Of a stretch of DNA of 64,000 nt, positions 35,645-43,434 are shown piece after piece. The translations under genes were made by a program, and so were the position numbers. Below the pieces are notes generated by a model. It was not told the origin of the DNA and did not search any database. It was given only the letters and a program-made list of their open reading frames with translations. Source of the stretch: an uncultured Flavobacteriaceae bacterium (GTDB lineage Bacteria > Bacteroidota > Bacteroidia > Flavobacteriales > Flavobacteriaceae); NCBI GenBank assembly GCA_947497145.1, contig CANMFQ010000013.1, positions 62,001 through 126,000 on the forward strand. The letters are read 5' to 3'. Position 1 is the stretch's first letter. The number at the start of each line of letters is the position of its first letter.

Positions 35645-35961
35645 AAAATTTGCACCTTAATTAAATTTGTCTTTTTTATAATTTCATAAGCTAAATCTCT
35701 ATCTGCCATATCCAAATCATTATCGATAAGCATTTCTCTTATGGCTATTGTTTTATCTCCTTTTAAATTACGTGATTTTAGCAAAAATTGAGTGGGTTTG
35801 TACATTTTTACAAACCACTGACTTGAAACGGGTGTGATTAAGATGGTTCCTTGTTCTTTTACATAGGTTACGTAGGCGTAATGAATAGCACCAAAAATAG
35901 ATGTTATCAATTCATTATCTATATAAATATGAGCAGATTTTAGGGTAATTTTAGCACTCAC
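35641..35961 (-). CDS. Small conserved protein in hydrogenase operon (106 aa)
   Basis: A 106-residue protein starting with GTG, inside a GTGA overlap with the stop of the protease gene. It begins MSAKITLKSAHIYIDNELIT and ends LAYEIIKKTNLIKVQIL. I recognise no domain. It lacks Cys, His clusters and membrane segments. The four-base overlaps on both sides point to strict co-expression with the hydrogenase maturation protease and the 85-aa gene. Confidence 0.72.
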   Translation of the reverse strand: MSAKITLKSAHIYIDNELITSIFGAIHYAYVTYVKEQGTILITPVSSQWFVKMYKPTQFLLKSRNLKGDKTIAIREMLIDNDLDMADRDLAYEIIKKTNLIKVQIL

Positions 35962-36440
35962 GTAGGTATGGATAAATTCAAGTCATCTAAAATGTGTTGC
36001 ACTACCTTATCTCCAGCTTCTTTTACCACATTGCTTAAATCTACTTCAAGTTTGGTATTTTCAATAGCAACTAAGTATACCTGAATGTCATCTGGATATT
36101 CATCTTGCAGTATCTTTTTTGTATACGATAATGCTTGGTCCCATTTCATTCCGTGAAGAAATACCAAAGGGTCATCTTGTGGTGCCTTCATTACCTCTTC
36201 TGCGGGAACTTTAAACAAGGTACCTACGGGTTCATTGGTGTTTAAGACTCCATCAACCAAAATAATTTTGTTATGCCCTTTTAATCCAAAAAGCACCTCA
36301 AAAGCAGCTGTACCCATATCAAATATGCTAATATCATCAGATTCAGGAAGTTTTTTCACCAACTGCTCAATCACATAAATACCAATTGCATCATCACTAC
36401 GAACAGGATTTCCAAACCCCATTATTGCCGTCTTCATCAT
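35958..36440 (-). CDS. [NiFe]-hydrogenase maturation endopeptidase (HyaD/HycI family)
   Basis: A 160-residue protease that removes the C-terminal extension of the large subunit after nickel insertion. The N-terminus MGFGNPVRSDDAIGIY has the GxGNxxxxDD motif of the family, with a second acidic segment in IILVDGVLN and the later His in FLHGMKWDQ. It directly follows the large-subunit gene, separated by a REP-like palindrome, which is the expected place for a dedicated protease. Confidence 0.92.
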   Translation of the reverse strand: MMKTAIMGFGNPVRSDDAIGIYVIEQLVKKLPESDDISIFDMGTAAFEVLFGLKGHNKIILVDGVLNTNEPVGTLFKVPAEEVMKAPQDDPLVFLHGMKWDQALSYTKKILQDEYPDDIQVYLVAIENTKLEVDLSNVVKEAGDKVVQHILDDLNLSIPT

Positions 36441-36457
36441 TTGTTTTTTATATACAA

Positions 36458-36494
36458 AAACCTCACAGGACTTAGAGACCTGCGAGGTCTAAGG
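36458..36494. repeat. REP-like palindrome 5 (large subunit/protease gap)
   Basis: AACCTCACAGGAC-TTAG-AGACCTGCGAGGTC is an imperfect member of the same palindrome family as the copies at 28316, 28968, 32701 and 33514. Confidence 0.75.
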
Positions 36495-36513
36495 TTTACT
36501 ATTTAAATCTTGA

Positions 36514-38106
36514 TTAAAGTTTAAATCTTGATAGCTCAACACCGCTTTTTGCATCATGTGCATGCACAGTACATACAAGGCAAGAATCAAAAGAGCGTGC
36601 CACAATACCAACTTCTACAGGGTCAGACGGGTCTTCAATAGTAGTACCCAATAATGCCTCTTCAATAGGCCCAGGGTTATCATCTCCATCTTGCGGCCCC
36701 ACATTCCATGTGGTTGGTGCCATTACTTGGTAGTTTTTTATAACACCATCTTTAATCTCTATCCAATGTGCCAAGGCACCCCGAGCAGCTTCGGTAGAAC
36801 CAAAGCCCTTACCATCTTTCTCTACAGGCTTTATATAAAACTCCCCATCTAAATCTATTTCAGACAACCATTGTTCAATGAATTTGTATAATCTTGGAGC
36901 TTCATGAACTCTAGCCAAAACTCTAGTAAATACACTAGGCCCCAATTTTTTCATAATATCGCCAAATAAAGGGTCTTTAATTTGATGGTCTTTATTATTG
37001 GGATTAGCATTCATAATCACACGTGCTAAAGGACCTGCTTCTGCTGCATGCCCATCATAACGCGGGGCTTTTGCCCAGCTGTACTGACCGTCAAAATCAC
37101 TATCATGTAAAGCCTGAGATTTAGCAGGTGTTGGCAATGGCTCATCCCAAGGGTGTAGCCCATCTTCTTGGTCATTATACCAAGAGTGTTTTACGTGTTC
37201 ACTCACCTTCATGTGGTCAAATTCATGATAGTTTTCACCATCAAAAAATCCGCTAGAACTTATTAACGCATCATTTCTACCTTCAATAGTTGGGTTGTTG
37301 TACCTGTCTTTGTGTAAATAGGTTCCTGTTGCTAAAAATTTACCAACACCTTGACCAAATTTATCCAATCCAAATTCTAGACCAGCACGAATCAATAACC
37401 CCAAATCACTATTTTTCTGTGATTCATTTTCATCAACCCAAGCCAACATATCATCCCAAGTCTTTATTTCCATATACCGCTCAATAGAGCAACCCAACCA
37501 AACGGGTTCTAGCCAATCATTTTTAAACTGTGTCATGATTGCGTGGGCTCTTGTAATATCTTTTAAGGTAGGAGCACACATTACACCCCCTGGCACCATA
37601 TAACTAGAGTGTGGCCATTGACCACCAAATAGTGCATAAACCTGCACAGGTAAACCACTTGCGGTTAATCCTATCTGAAAAGTTTCACCTACATAGGCAG
37701 CCCAACGTTTTACCACTTCCTTATAGAGCGGTTGGTTGGCATATTTTTTATTTGCCAAATCTGTAGCAAAAATAGCATAAAACCATCTGGGAATACTTTG
37801 AATAGTTTCTGTTGCTTGACCAATTGCTCTTAATAAAAGGGCATTGGGTGTTAATTTGGTTCCCCAAGCGGTATCTAATGCTGAAGAGGCACAATATAGG
37901 TGAGACCCTCCACAGATACCACAAATTCTAGGCGTAACAATAAGACCGGATTGTGGGTCTTTACCTTCCATTATTTTTTCAAACCCCCTAAACATTGCTG
38001 CTTGTGTATGCGCACGCGTAACCTTGCCATTATCAATGTAGACTTTAACATCTAAGTCTCCTTCAACACGACCCACAGGGGATATATTTAATTCTGTAAC
38101 TGACAT
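36514..38106 (-). CDS. [NiFe]-hydrogenase large (catalytic) subunit, group 1h/1l-like
   Basis: A 530-residue large subunit. The N-terminal nickel motif is RICGICGGSH, with C62 and C65. The C-terminal motif SFDSCLVCTVH has C509 and C512, and H515 is the expected cleavage position, leaving a 15-residue extension (AHDAKSGVELSRFKL) for the protease. The L2 motif has DSCLVC rather than DPCLAC. With the small subunit's features this matches the group 1h/5 or 1l hydrogenases, some of which oxidise H2 at trace levels in air. I cannot assign the exact HydDB subgroup by eye. Confidence 0.95.
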   Translation of the reverse strand: MSVTELNISPVGRVEGDLDVKVYIDNGKVTRAHTQAAMFRGFEKIMEGKDPQSGLIVTPRICGICGGSHLYCASSALDTAWGTKLTPNALLLRAIGQATETIQSIPRWFYAIFATDLANKKYANQPLYKEVVKRWAAYVGETFQIGLTASGLPVQVYALFGGQWPHSSYMVPGGVMCAPTLKDITRAHAIMTQFKNDWLEPVWLGCSIERYMEIKTWDDMLAWVDENESQKNSDLGLLIRAGLEFGLDKFGQGVGKFLATGTYLHKDRYNNPTIEGRNDALISSSGFFDGENYHEFDHMKVSEHVKHSWYNDQEDGLHPWDEPLPTPAKSQALHDSDFDGQYSWAKAPRYDGHAAEAGPLARVIMNANPNNKDHQIKDPLFGDIMKKLGPSVFTRVLARVHEAPRLYKFIEQWLSEIDLDGEFYIKPVEKDGKGFGSTEAARGALAHWIEIKDGVIKNYQVMAPTTWNVGPQDGDDNPGPIEEALLGTTIEDPSDPVEVGIVARSFDSCLVCTVHAHDAKSGVELSRFKL

Positions 38107-38127
38107 TTTCTTTTCTTTAAGTGGTAT

Positions 38128-39087
38128 TTATTTAGAAGTTTCTGTTATTCTTTTATTCTTGGGCATGACTTTTTGAAAGCCAGCTTCTAAATAATAGGCT
38201 AGTTTACTTCTACCTTCTGGTACTTCTTTTGGAAAAACCCCTAAGTGCTTCATGGTTTTTAAAACACTACCTTTCATAAGGTCATTATGTGGAAAACCAG
38301 GTTCTGTGCATCCTAGGCAAGGATGGTTTGAACGGGTTTTGCTAGACTGCCTATTCCAAAGAATATTATTACAACTTGCTCTCGTCATTGGTCCTCTACA
38401 TCCTACTTCATAGAAAAGACATCCACCTCTACGTCCAAATCCTCCGTCTACTTTTTGAGCAAAGTTTGTTACGTTTGTACAGCCGTCTTGAACGAAGTCT
38501 GTAAAGAATGTTTTTGGTCTGTGATAATCATCTATAAGTACATCACCAATTCTTCCCACAGCAATAGCCACAAGAATCTGTGTAATCCAATCTGGATGTG
38601 CAGGGCAACCGGGAATATTAATTACTGGTAAACCGCCTTTTGATACATAGTTTGCACCAAGGAAACCACCTTTGTTCTTTTTAAGGAATTGCATTCCTGT
38701 AGATTCACTTGGATTGGGAGCAACAGCTGGGATACCTCCCCATGTTGCACAATCTCCAATTGCAACCACATATCCTGCCACTTCAGAAAGTTCTTTAATC
38801 CAATCCTTCATGGGGCGGTCTGCAAATAAATTCATGGTACCTGTATTGTCTGGCCCTTGAATAATGGAACCTTCAAACACAAGAATATCCATCTGCACTT
38901 TTCCTGCAAGAATATCTTTTAAAAGGTCTTGAACTTGGTCTCCTATCTGTAAACCGGTGGTTGGATGCCATAAAATATTGAGTCCAAAATCGGTAATAAG
39001 TTCTACTACCGATGGTTCTTCGGCATTTAAAAAAGACATGGTGTTGCCACTACAAGCACCTCCCTGTAACCATAATACGTTTGCCAT
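38128..39087 (-). CDS. [NiFe]-hydrogenase small subunit, group 1h/1l-like, no Tat signal
   Basis: A 319-residue iron-sulfur subunit that starts directly at MANVLWLQGGACSGNTMSFL, with no twin-arginine leader. Cys12 is in place, but residue 15, normally the second Cys of CTGC, is Asn. Other proximal ligands are C113 (GDCATWGG) and C161 (NIPGCPAHPDW). H189 and C203, C223, C230 and then C239, C257, C260 supply the distal and medial clusters. The CSGN motif is, from memory, the norm in actinobacterial-type (group 1h) enzymes. The lack of a C-terminal membrane helix suggests a soluble or peripherally attached complex. Confidence 0.94.
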   Translation of the reverse strand: MANVLWLQGGACSGNTMSFLNAEEPSVVELITDFGLNILWHPTTGLQIGDQVQDLLKDILAGKVQMDILVFEGSIIQGPDNTGTMNLFADRPMKDWIKELSEVAGYVVAIGDCATWGGIPAVAPNPSESTGMQFLKKNKGGFLGANYVSKGGLPVINIPGCPAHPDWITQILVAIAVGRIGDVLIDDYHRPKTFFTDFVQDGCTNVTNFAQKVDGGFGRRGGCLFYEVGCRGPMTRASCNNILWNRQSSKTRSNHPCLGCTEPGFPHNDLMKGSVLKTMKHLGVFPKEVPEGRSKLAYYLEAGFQKVMPKNKRITETSK

Positions 39088-39194
39088 AAATTGTTAAATA
39101 TTAATTCTAAAAGCATGAAAATAAGAATATGATAACTTTTTGGCAAAAAATAAATTAAATTATAAGTAATTTGGAATATTTATAAATAATACCG

Positions 39195-39208
39195 TAAGAA
39201 TATTCTTA
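39195..39208. promoter_or_regulatory. 14-bp perfect palindrome upstream of the hydrogenase operon
   Basis: TAAGAATATTCTTA is its own reverse complement and lies 108 bp upstream of the first hydrogenase gene. It could be an operator for a dimeric regulator; AT-rich palindromes also arise by chance in such DNA. Confidence 0.35.
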
Positions 39209-39330
39209 ATACAACAATATTAAATACAAATAATACCATGTGCTATAAAGCAGGGTCTTCTTGATACAAAAAGGGCATTAGCATTAAACCTTCTTAGGTT
39301 TTACAACTCTTTTAATGGACCATAAACAAA

Positions 39331-40032
39331 TTAGCTATCAAGACTGGGGGAAGCTGCTGCTGTCACCTTTTTTGTACTTCGTACAAAGCCAATACTAAAC
39401 AAGGTGTACATGAGTATAATAAAAACGTGTAGCACAATTCTAAAATTATATTTAACCCAAGTAGGATAATCTAAATAACCTACAAGTAGCAAATAAGGAG
39501 CTACACTAAAAAAGACAAGTAGCCCCAGACTTACCCAAAAGGCTAAATTATATGTCTGTAATGGATGTTTTTTATCCTTAAAATACAGGATAATACAAAA
39601 AATTAAGCCCCAAGAAGCTATGGCATACGCGTAATACAAAAACTTCATAATTGGGTTCTGAAAAAAACAACTAACCACATACGCGCACAGACTAAGGATT
39701 GCCATACTGCAAATCCATTTTTTATATACAAGGTTTACTATTAACTTCCAATACAGGCAATAAAAAAAACTAAAAAAAACGACGTCATAAATATTGTATA
39801 TAATTTCATTATTGGGCGATTGTTTTAAATCTTCAAAAAGTGAAAAATTTGGATAATACCTTATCATATACCCCAAGAGCTCATTAAAAAAAGTATAGGC
39901 TATGATTACAGGCAGGTATTTAAGCCTTGTATCAAAATATTTTCTGTAATTATATAGTGATATCACTAAGGTAATAGCGTATGCAAAAAGAAAATAATTT
40001 TGATAAAAAAAATCCAAAAAATCCCGCAGCAT
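39331..40032 (-). CDS. Integral membrane protein with about seven helices, unknown function
   Basis: A 233-residue protein starting MLRDFLDFFYQNYFLFAYAI, with seven or so hydrophobic helices and a charged C-terminus (RSTKKVTAAASPSLDS). I chose ATG 40032 because the longer frame runs into the upstream lipoprotein gene without a good leader. I do not recognise the family. It follows the lipoprotein gene after about 10 bp, so the two are probably one unit. Confidence 0.72.
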   Translation of the reverse strand: MLRDFLDFFYQNYFLFAYAITLVISLYNYRKYFDTRLKYLPVIIAYTFFNELLGYMIRYYPNFSLFEDLKQSPNNEIIYNIYDVVFFSFFYCLYWKLIVNLVYKKWICSMAILSLCAYVVSCFFQNPIMKFLYYAYAIASWGLIFCIILYFKDKKHPLQTYNLAFWVSLGLLVFFSVAPYLLLVGYLDYPTWVKYNFRIVLHVFIILMYTLFSIGFVRSTKKVTAAASPSLDS

Positions 40033-40042
40033 TATCGTTGAT

Positions 40043-40744
40043 TTAGAAATCCATAACTGGGGGCGGCCCACCATTACCTCTATTCATTATTAAACTCTGG
40101 CCACCTTGCAAGCTTGAGTTTGTAAAAAAGTTAGGCAAGAGGCTGGCCTCTGACTTTGCATCACTTTTAAATAGCACGCCCATACCTTTCTCCGTCTTAG
40201 GTTTCCAATCTTTAATCAGTTTGGCTTTCCCATCTTTATCAATATAAAAACCATAATTGCCGTTGTCATAGGCTAAGGTAGGTAACATAAAAATTGAATT
40301 TTGCCTTGGGTGTACTACTTTTTTTCCATCAGAAAATTTTGCCTGGTCTGGATAATTAGCAAAATACAGTCTAAGCTTAGTTACTTCTTTCACCCCTGCC
40401 TTTTTTGCTTCTTGATCCACGTAGGCAATATAGTCTTTTATAGTTTGATAGTCAAAATCTACAAAACGGGCGGCTTCAAATTTCTGTTTTGGTGATCGTT
40501 TTTGGGTTTCATAGCTTTCTATAGCGGGTATGCGGTGCTTGCCATAATTTTCATAAATAGCATCAGCCTCTTCTAAAGAAATAATATTGGCTGGCGCTTT
40601 CATATCTTCAGGAGGGCTAGCTTGCATAGCAACTTCATTTAATTGGTTTTCTTTCTTTTTTGTTGTTTCTCCGCAGTTATACAAACAAAATACCGCAGCA
40701 ATTAGTAGTGCTGATTTCGAAAATACGTTGGTGACCTTTTTCAT
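40043..40744 (-). CDS. Lipoprotein of unknown function (233 aa)
   Basis: A lipobox is visible in LLIAAVFCLYNC (Cys at about residue 24), then a Lys/Glu-rich linker (GETTKKKENQLNE). The mature part is hydrophilic and ends with GGPPPVMDF. No catalytic motif is seen. It is co-oriented with the membrane protein gene that follows. Confidence 0.75.
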   Translation of the reverse strand: MKKVTNVFSKSALLIAAVFCLYNCGETTKKKENQLNEVAMQASPPEDMKAPANIISLEEADAIYENYGKHRIPAIESYETQKRSPKQKFEAARFVDFDYQTIKDYIAYVDQEAKKAGVKEVTKLRLYFANYPDQAKFSDGKKVVHPRQNSIFMLPTLAYDNGNYGFYIDKDGKAKLIKDWKPKTEKGMGVLFKSDAKSEASLLPNFFTNSSLQGGQSLIMNRGNGGPPPVMDF

Positions 40745-40881
40745 GGTGTATGGTTTTTAAAGTTTACATTGATATACAGAACAAAAAGGGGAAACAGTAA
40801 TTTTATCTTATGAAGGTAAGCAAGTTGATACAATATAGAAATACAAAATTTGAATTTTATGCCAAATGACGTAAAAACAAA

Positions 40882-40914
40882 AAAATCCCAAATGCCATTG
40901 GCATTTGGGATTTT
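40882..40914 (-). terminator. Intrinsic terminator of rho
   Basis: AAAATCCCAAATGCC (40882-40896) and GGCATTTGGGATTTT (40900-40914) form a perfect 15-bp stem with a 3-nt loop. Read on the minus strand it is followed by a T-run. It begins 27 bp after the rho stop. Confidence 0.9.
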
Positions 40915-40940
40915 GAAAAAATGTATTGTATTGGAAGTTT

Positions 40941-42629
40941 TTACTGATTCATTGTCATTAAAAACTCTTCGTTGTTTTTTGTTTGCTTAAAACGTTGTTC
41001 TATAAACTCCATAGCCTCTACAGGGTTCATATCTGCCAAATATTTACGCATAATCCACATACGTTGAATTGTATTCTCATCAAGCAATAAATCATCTCTA
41101 CGGGTACTTGATGAAGTAAGGTCTATAGCAGGGAAAATTCTTCGGTTCGATATTTTACGATCCAATTGTAATTCCATATTACCAGTACCTTTAAATTCTT
41201 CAAAAATCACCTCATCCATTTTAGAACCTGTTTCGGTCAGCGCCGTTGCTATAATTGATAGTGACCCACCACCTTCAATATTACGAGCAGCACCAAAGAA
41301 ACGTTTAGGCTTGTGTAGTGCATTGGCATCAACACCACCACTTAAAACCTTACCAGATGCTGGCTGACAAGTATTGTAAGCACGTGCCAAACGTGTGATT
41401 GAATCTAAAAGAATGACCACATCATGACCACATTCTACCAAGCGTTTTGCTTTTTCTAAAACAATATTGGCAACACGAACGTGCTCTGTAGCTTCTTTAT
41501 CAAAAGTTGATGCCACCACTTCGCCACGTACATTACGCTGCATATCAGTAACCTCTTCAGGGCGCTCATCAATCAATAAAATAATTTGATATACCTCTGG
41601 GTGATTGGCAGCAATACCATTGGCAATATCCTTGAGCAACATTGTTTTACCTGTTTTGGGTTGCGACACAATCATACCTCGTTGCCCTTTTCCTATAGGA
41701 GAGAACAAATCAATGATACGTGTTGAAATGGTACTCTGGCGTTCTGCCAAATTAAATTTTTCTTGTGGAAATAATGGTGTTAAATGCTCAAAAGATACCC
41801 GATCACGTACAATTTGTGGATCGATACCATTGATTTTATTCACCTTAATTAAAGGAAAATATTTCTCTCCTTCTTTGGGTGGACGTACATTTCCTAAAAC
41901 AGTATCCCCCGTTTTTAAGCCAAACAAACGAATTTGTGATTGGGATACGTAAATATCATCAGGAGATGACAGATAATTATAATCAGACGAACGTAAAAAT
42001 CCATATCCATCTTGCATAATATCAAGTACGCCTTCACTTTCTATGATGCTATCAAACTCAAATTCAGGCTCCTTATATCGATTTTTTAAATCTTTATCGA
42101 AGTTATTCTTGTCTTCGCGCCCTTTTTGCTGGTGTTGCGGCTTTTTATTTTGATTTTTGTGCTGCTGATTTTTCTGCTCTCTTTTGTGATTGTTAGCAGT
42201 TTGCGGCCGCGGTCGTGGTCGCGGGCGTGGTGTTGGAGCAGCCGTTTTTTCCTCAGTTTCTTTTTTAGCAACTGGGGCATCTTCAGCTTTAGGTGCTACC
42301 TTAGTCTCCGTTTTTGTTTCTTTTTCTAATTTAAGCGCTGTTTGCGCCTCTGCCTTAGATTCGGCTGCAGGAGCATCCTTTTTGGCCACGCGAGCTCTTG
42401 GTCGAGGGCGCGGTTTAGCAGGTACCTTTTCCTTAGCAGCTGGAGCAGGAGCTACAGTTTTAGCTGTAGCAACTTCGGCAGCAACCTTGGGGTTAGCAGC
42501 TTGCAAATCTAAGATTTGATAAACTAAGTCTAATTTTTTTTGACTTTTATACTTGGGTATTTTTAAACCCTTAGCAATTTCTTGAAGCTCAGGAAGCTTT
42601 TTTGATTTTAAATCTGAAATCTCAAACAT
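40941..42629 (-). CDS. rho: Transcription termination factor Rho
   Basis: A 562-residue hexameric RNA-dependent ATPase. The Rho N-terminal domain is at 1-45 ([18 protein letters not shown]). Residues about 50-190 are a low-complexity insertion rich in Arg-Pro, Lys, Ala, Asn and Gln, as in other Bacteroidota Rho. The RNA-binding cold-shock domain follows ([21 protein letters not shown]). Walker A QPKTGKTM is at 323-330. The rest has the RELGER-type and [11 protein letters not shown] motifs. The gene ends just before an intrinsic terminator. Confidence 0.97.
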   Translation of the reverse strand: MFEISDLKSKKLPELQEIAKGLKIPKYKSQKKLDLVYQILDLQAANPKVAAEVATAKTVAPAPAAKEKVPAKPRPRPRARVAKKDAPAAESKAEAQTALKLEKETKTETKVAPKAEDAPVAKKETEEKTAAPTPRPRPRPRPQTANNHKREQKNQQHKNQNKKPQHQQKGREDKNNFDKDLKNRYKEPEFEFDSIIESEGVLDIMQDGYGFLRSSDYNYLSSPDDIYVSQSQIRLFGLKTGDTVLGNVRPPKEGEKYFPLIKVNKINGIDPQIVRDRVSFEHLTPLFPQEKFNLAERQSTISTRIIDLFSPIGKGQRGMIVSQPKTGKTMLLKDIANGIAANHPEVYQIILLIDERPEEVTDMQRNVRGEVVASTFDKEATEHVRVANIVLEKAKRLVECGHDVVILLDSITRLARAYNTCQPASGKVLSGGVDANALHKPKRFFGAARNIEGGGSLSIIATALTETGSKMDEVIFEEFKGTGNMELQLDRKISNRRIFPAIDLTSSSTRRDDLLLDENTIQRMWIMRKYLADMNPVEAMEFIEQRFKQTKNNEEFLMTMNQ

Positions 42630-42805
42630 TAAGTATGGTATATAAGTATAATATAATTATAATTTTTTTGAAGCTATATTATGAAGCGTTATTATATCAG
42701 GTAATTCAACAGGAAAGATTTCCTTTTAGGTAAGTGTTACACTAATAACGTAACAAAATTACAAATTATTTTTAGGAATGTCCTTCTTTTTTTTAAAAAG
42801 ACCTG

Positions 42806-42813
42806 TATTTTTG
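42806..42813 (+). promoter_or_regulatory. Putative -7 box of the DUF4293 gene
   Basis: TATTTTTG matches TAnnTTTG and lies 22 bp before the chosen ATG at 42836. A -33 element is not clear. Confidence 0.4.
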
Positions 42814-42835
42814 CATTTCAAAGTTGTTAAAAACG

Positions 42836-43246
42836 ATGATTCAAAGAATTCAAAGTATATTTTTGGCAGTTGTAACACTGCTTGCTGGAATAACTCCTTG
42901 TTATATCTCTCTATGGAAAGATACCAAAGAACTTCCATTCTTTGCTAAAAATGAAATTTTAATAGCGGTAGCATTTTACGCGGTGGCTGCTTTAGCTGTC
43001 ATTGCTATTTTTTTGTACAAAAACAGAAAAAATCAATTTGTTATCAATAGATTGAACATGATATTAAATCTTTTTTTACTAGGATTTTTCGTTTACCGAT
43101 CGCTAAACTTATCCGGAGAGACGTTGGTTTCTGAGAAGGGTATTGGGATGCTCATTCCTGTATTTTCTATCGTTTTTTTAGCGCTGGCCAACAGGGCTAT
43201 CAAAAAGGATGAAGATCTTGTAAAATCTGTGGATCGTTTGCGTTAA
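42836..43246 (+). CDS. DUF4293 family membrane protein
   Basis: A 136-residue protein starting MIQRIQSIFLAVVTLLAGIT, with four predicted helices. I chose this ATG over the upstream TTG at 42824. DUF4293 genes are commonly next to rho in Flavobacteriia, as here, in divergent orientation. Function unknown. Confidence 0.85.
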   Translation: MIQRIQSIFLAVVTLLAGITPCYISLWKDTKELPFFAKNEILIAVAFYAVAALAVIAIFLYKNRKNQFVINRLNMILNLFLLGFFVYRSLNLSGETLVSEKGIGMLIPVFSIVFLALANRAIKKDEDLVKSVDRLR

Positions 43247-43275
43247 ACCTAACATCTTAGTAGTATTAGTGCGTG

Positions 43276-43302
43276 AAACCCGGGGTTGTTCCCGGGTTTT
43301 TT
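43276..43302 (+). terminator. Terminator of the DUF4293 gene
   Basis: AAACCCGGG (43276-43284) pairs with CCCGGGTTT (43291-43299) around GTTGTT and is followed by TTT. It begins 30 bp after the stop codon. Confidence 0.9.
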
Positions 43303-43434
43303 ATTGGCTTTTAAGGTGTGGGCTGTAATTGACATCACATATTATTTTTTGACTTTTTAATTTTGATTCTCGACACTCCTTGCCTTCTGACAAAAAATTG
43401 TGTAATTTTCCCTTCACTTTGATAGCCATAGAAA

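Noticed and set aside
28316-36494. Possible CRISPR array from repeated palindromes
   Set aside because: The repeats are separated by whole genes, vary in length and are palindromic. They fit REP elements, with a RAYT gene present, and no cas genes are seen.
38128-39087. Membrane-bound uptake hydrogenase of the HyaAB/HoxKG type
   Set aside because: There is no Tat leader, no C-terminal anchor helix and no cytochrome b gene; the CSGN motif also differs.
42190-42420. GC-rich CG-repeat DNA in rho, looking like a foreign insert
   Set aside because: It encodes the Arg-Pro-rich insertion typical of Bacteroidota Rho in the correct frame, so it is a normal part of the gene.
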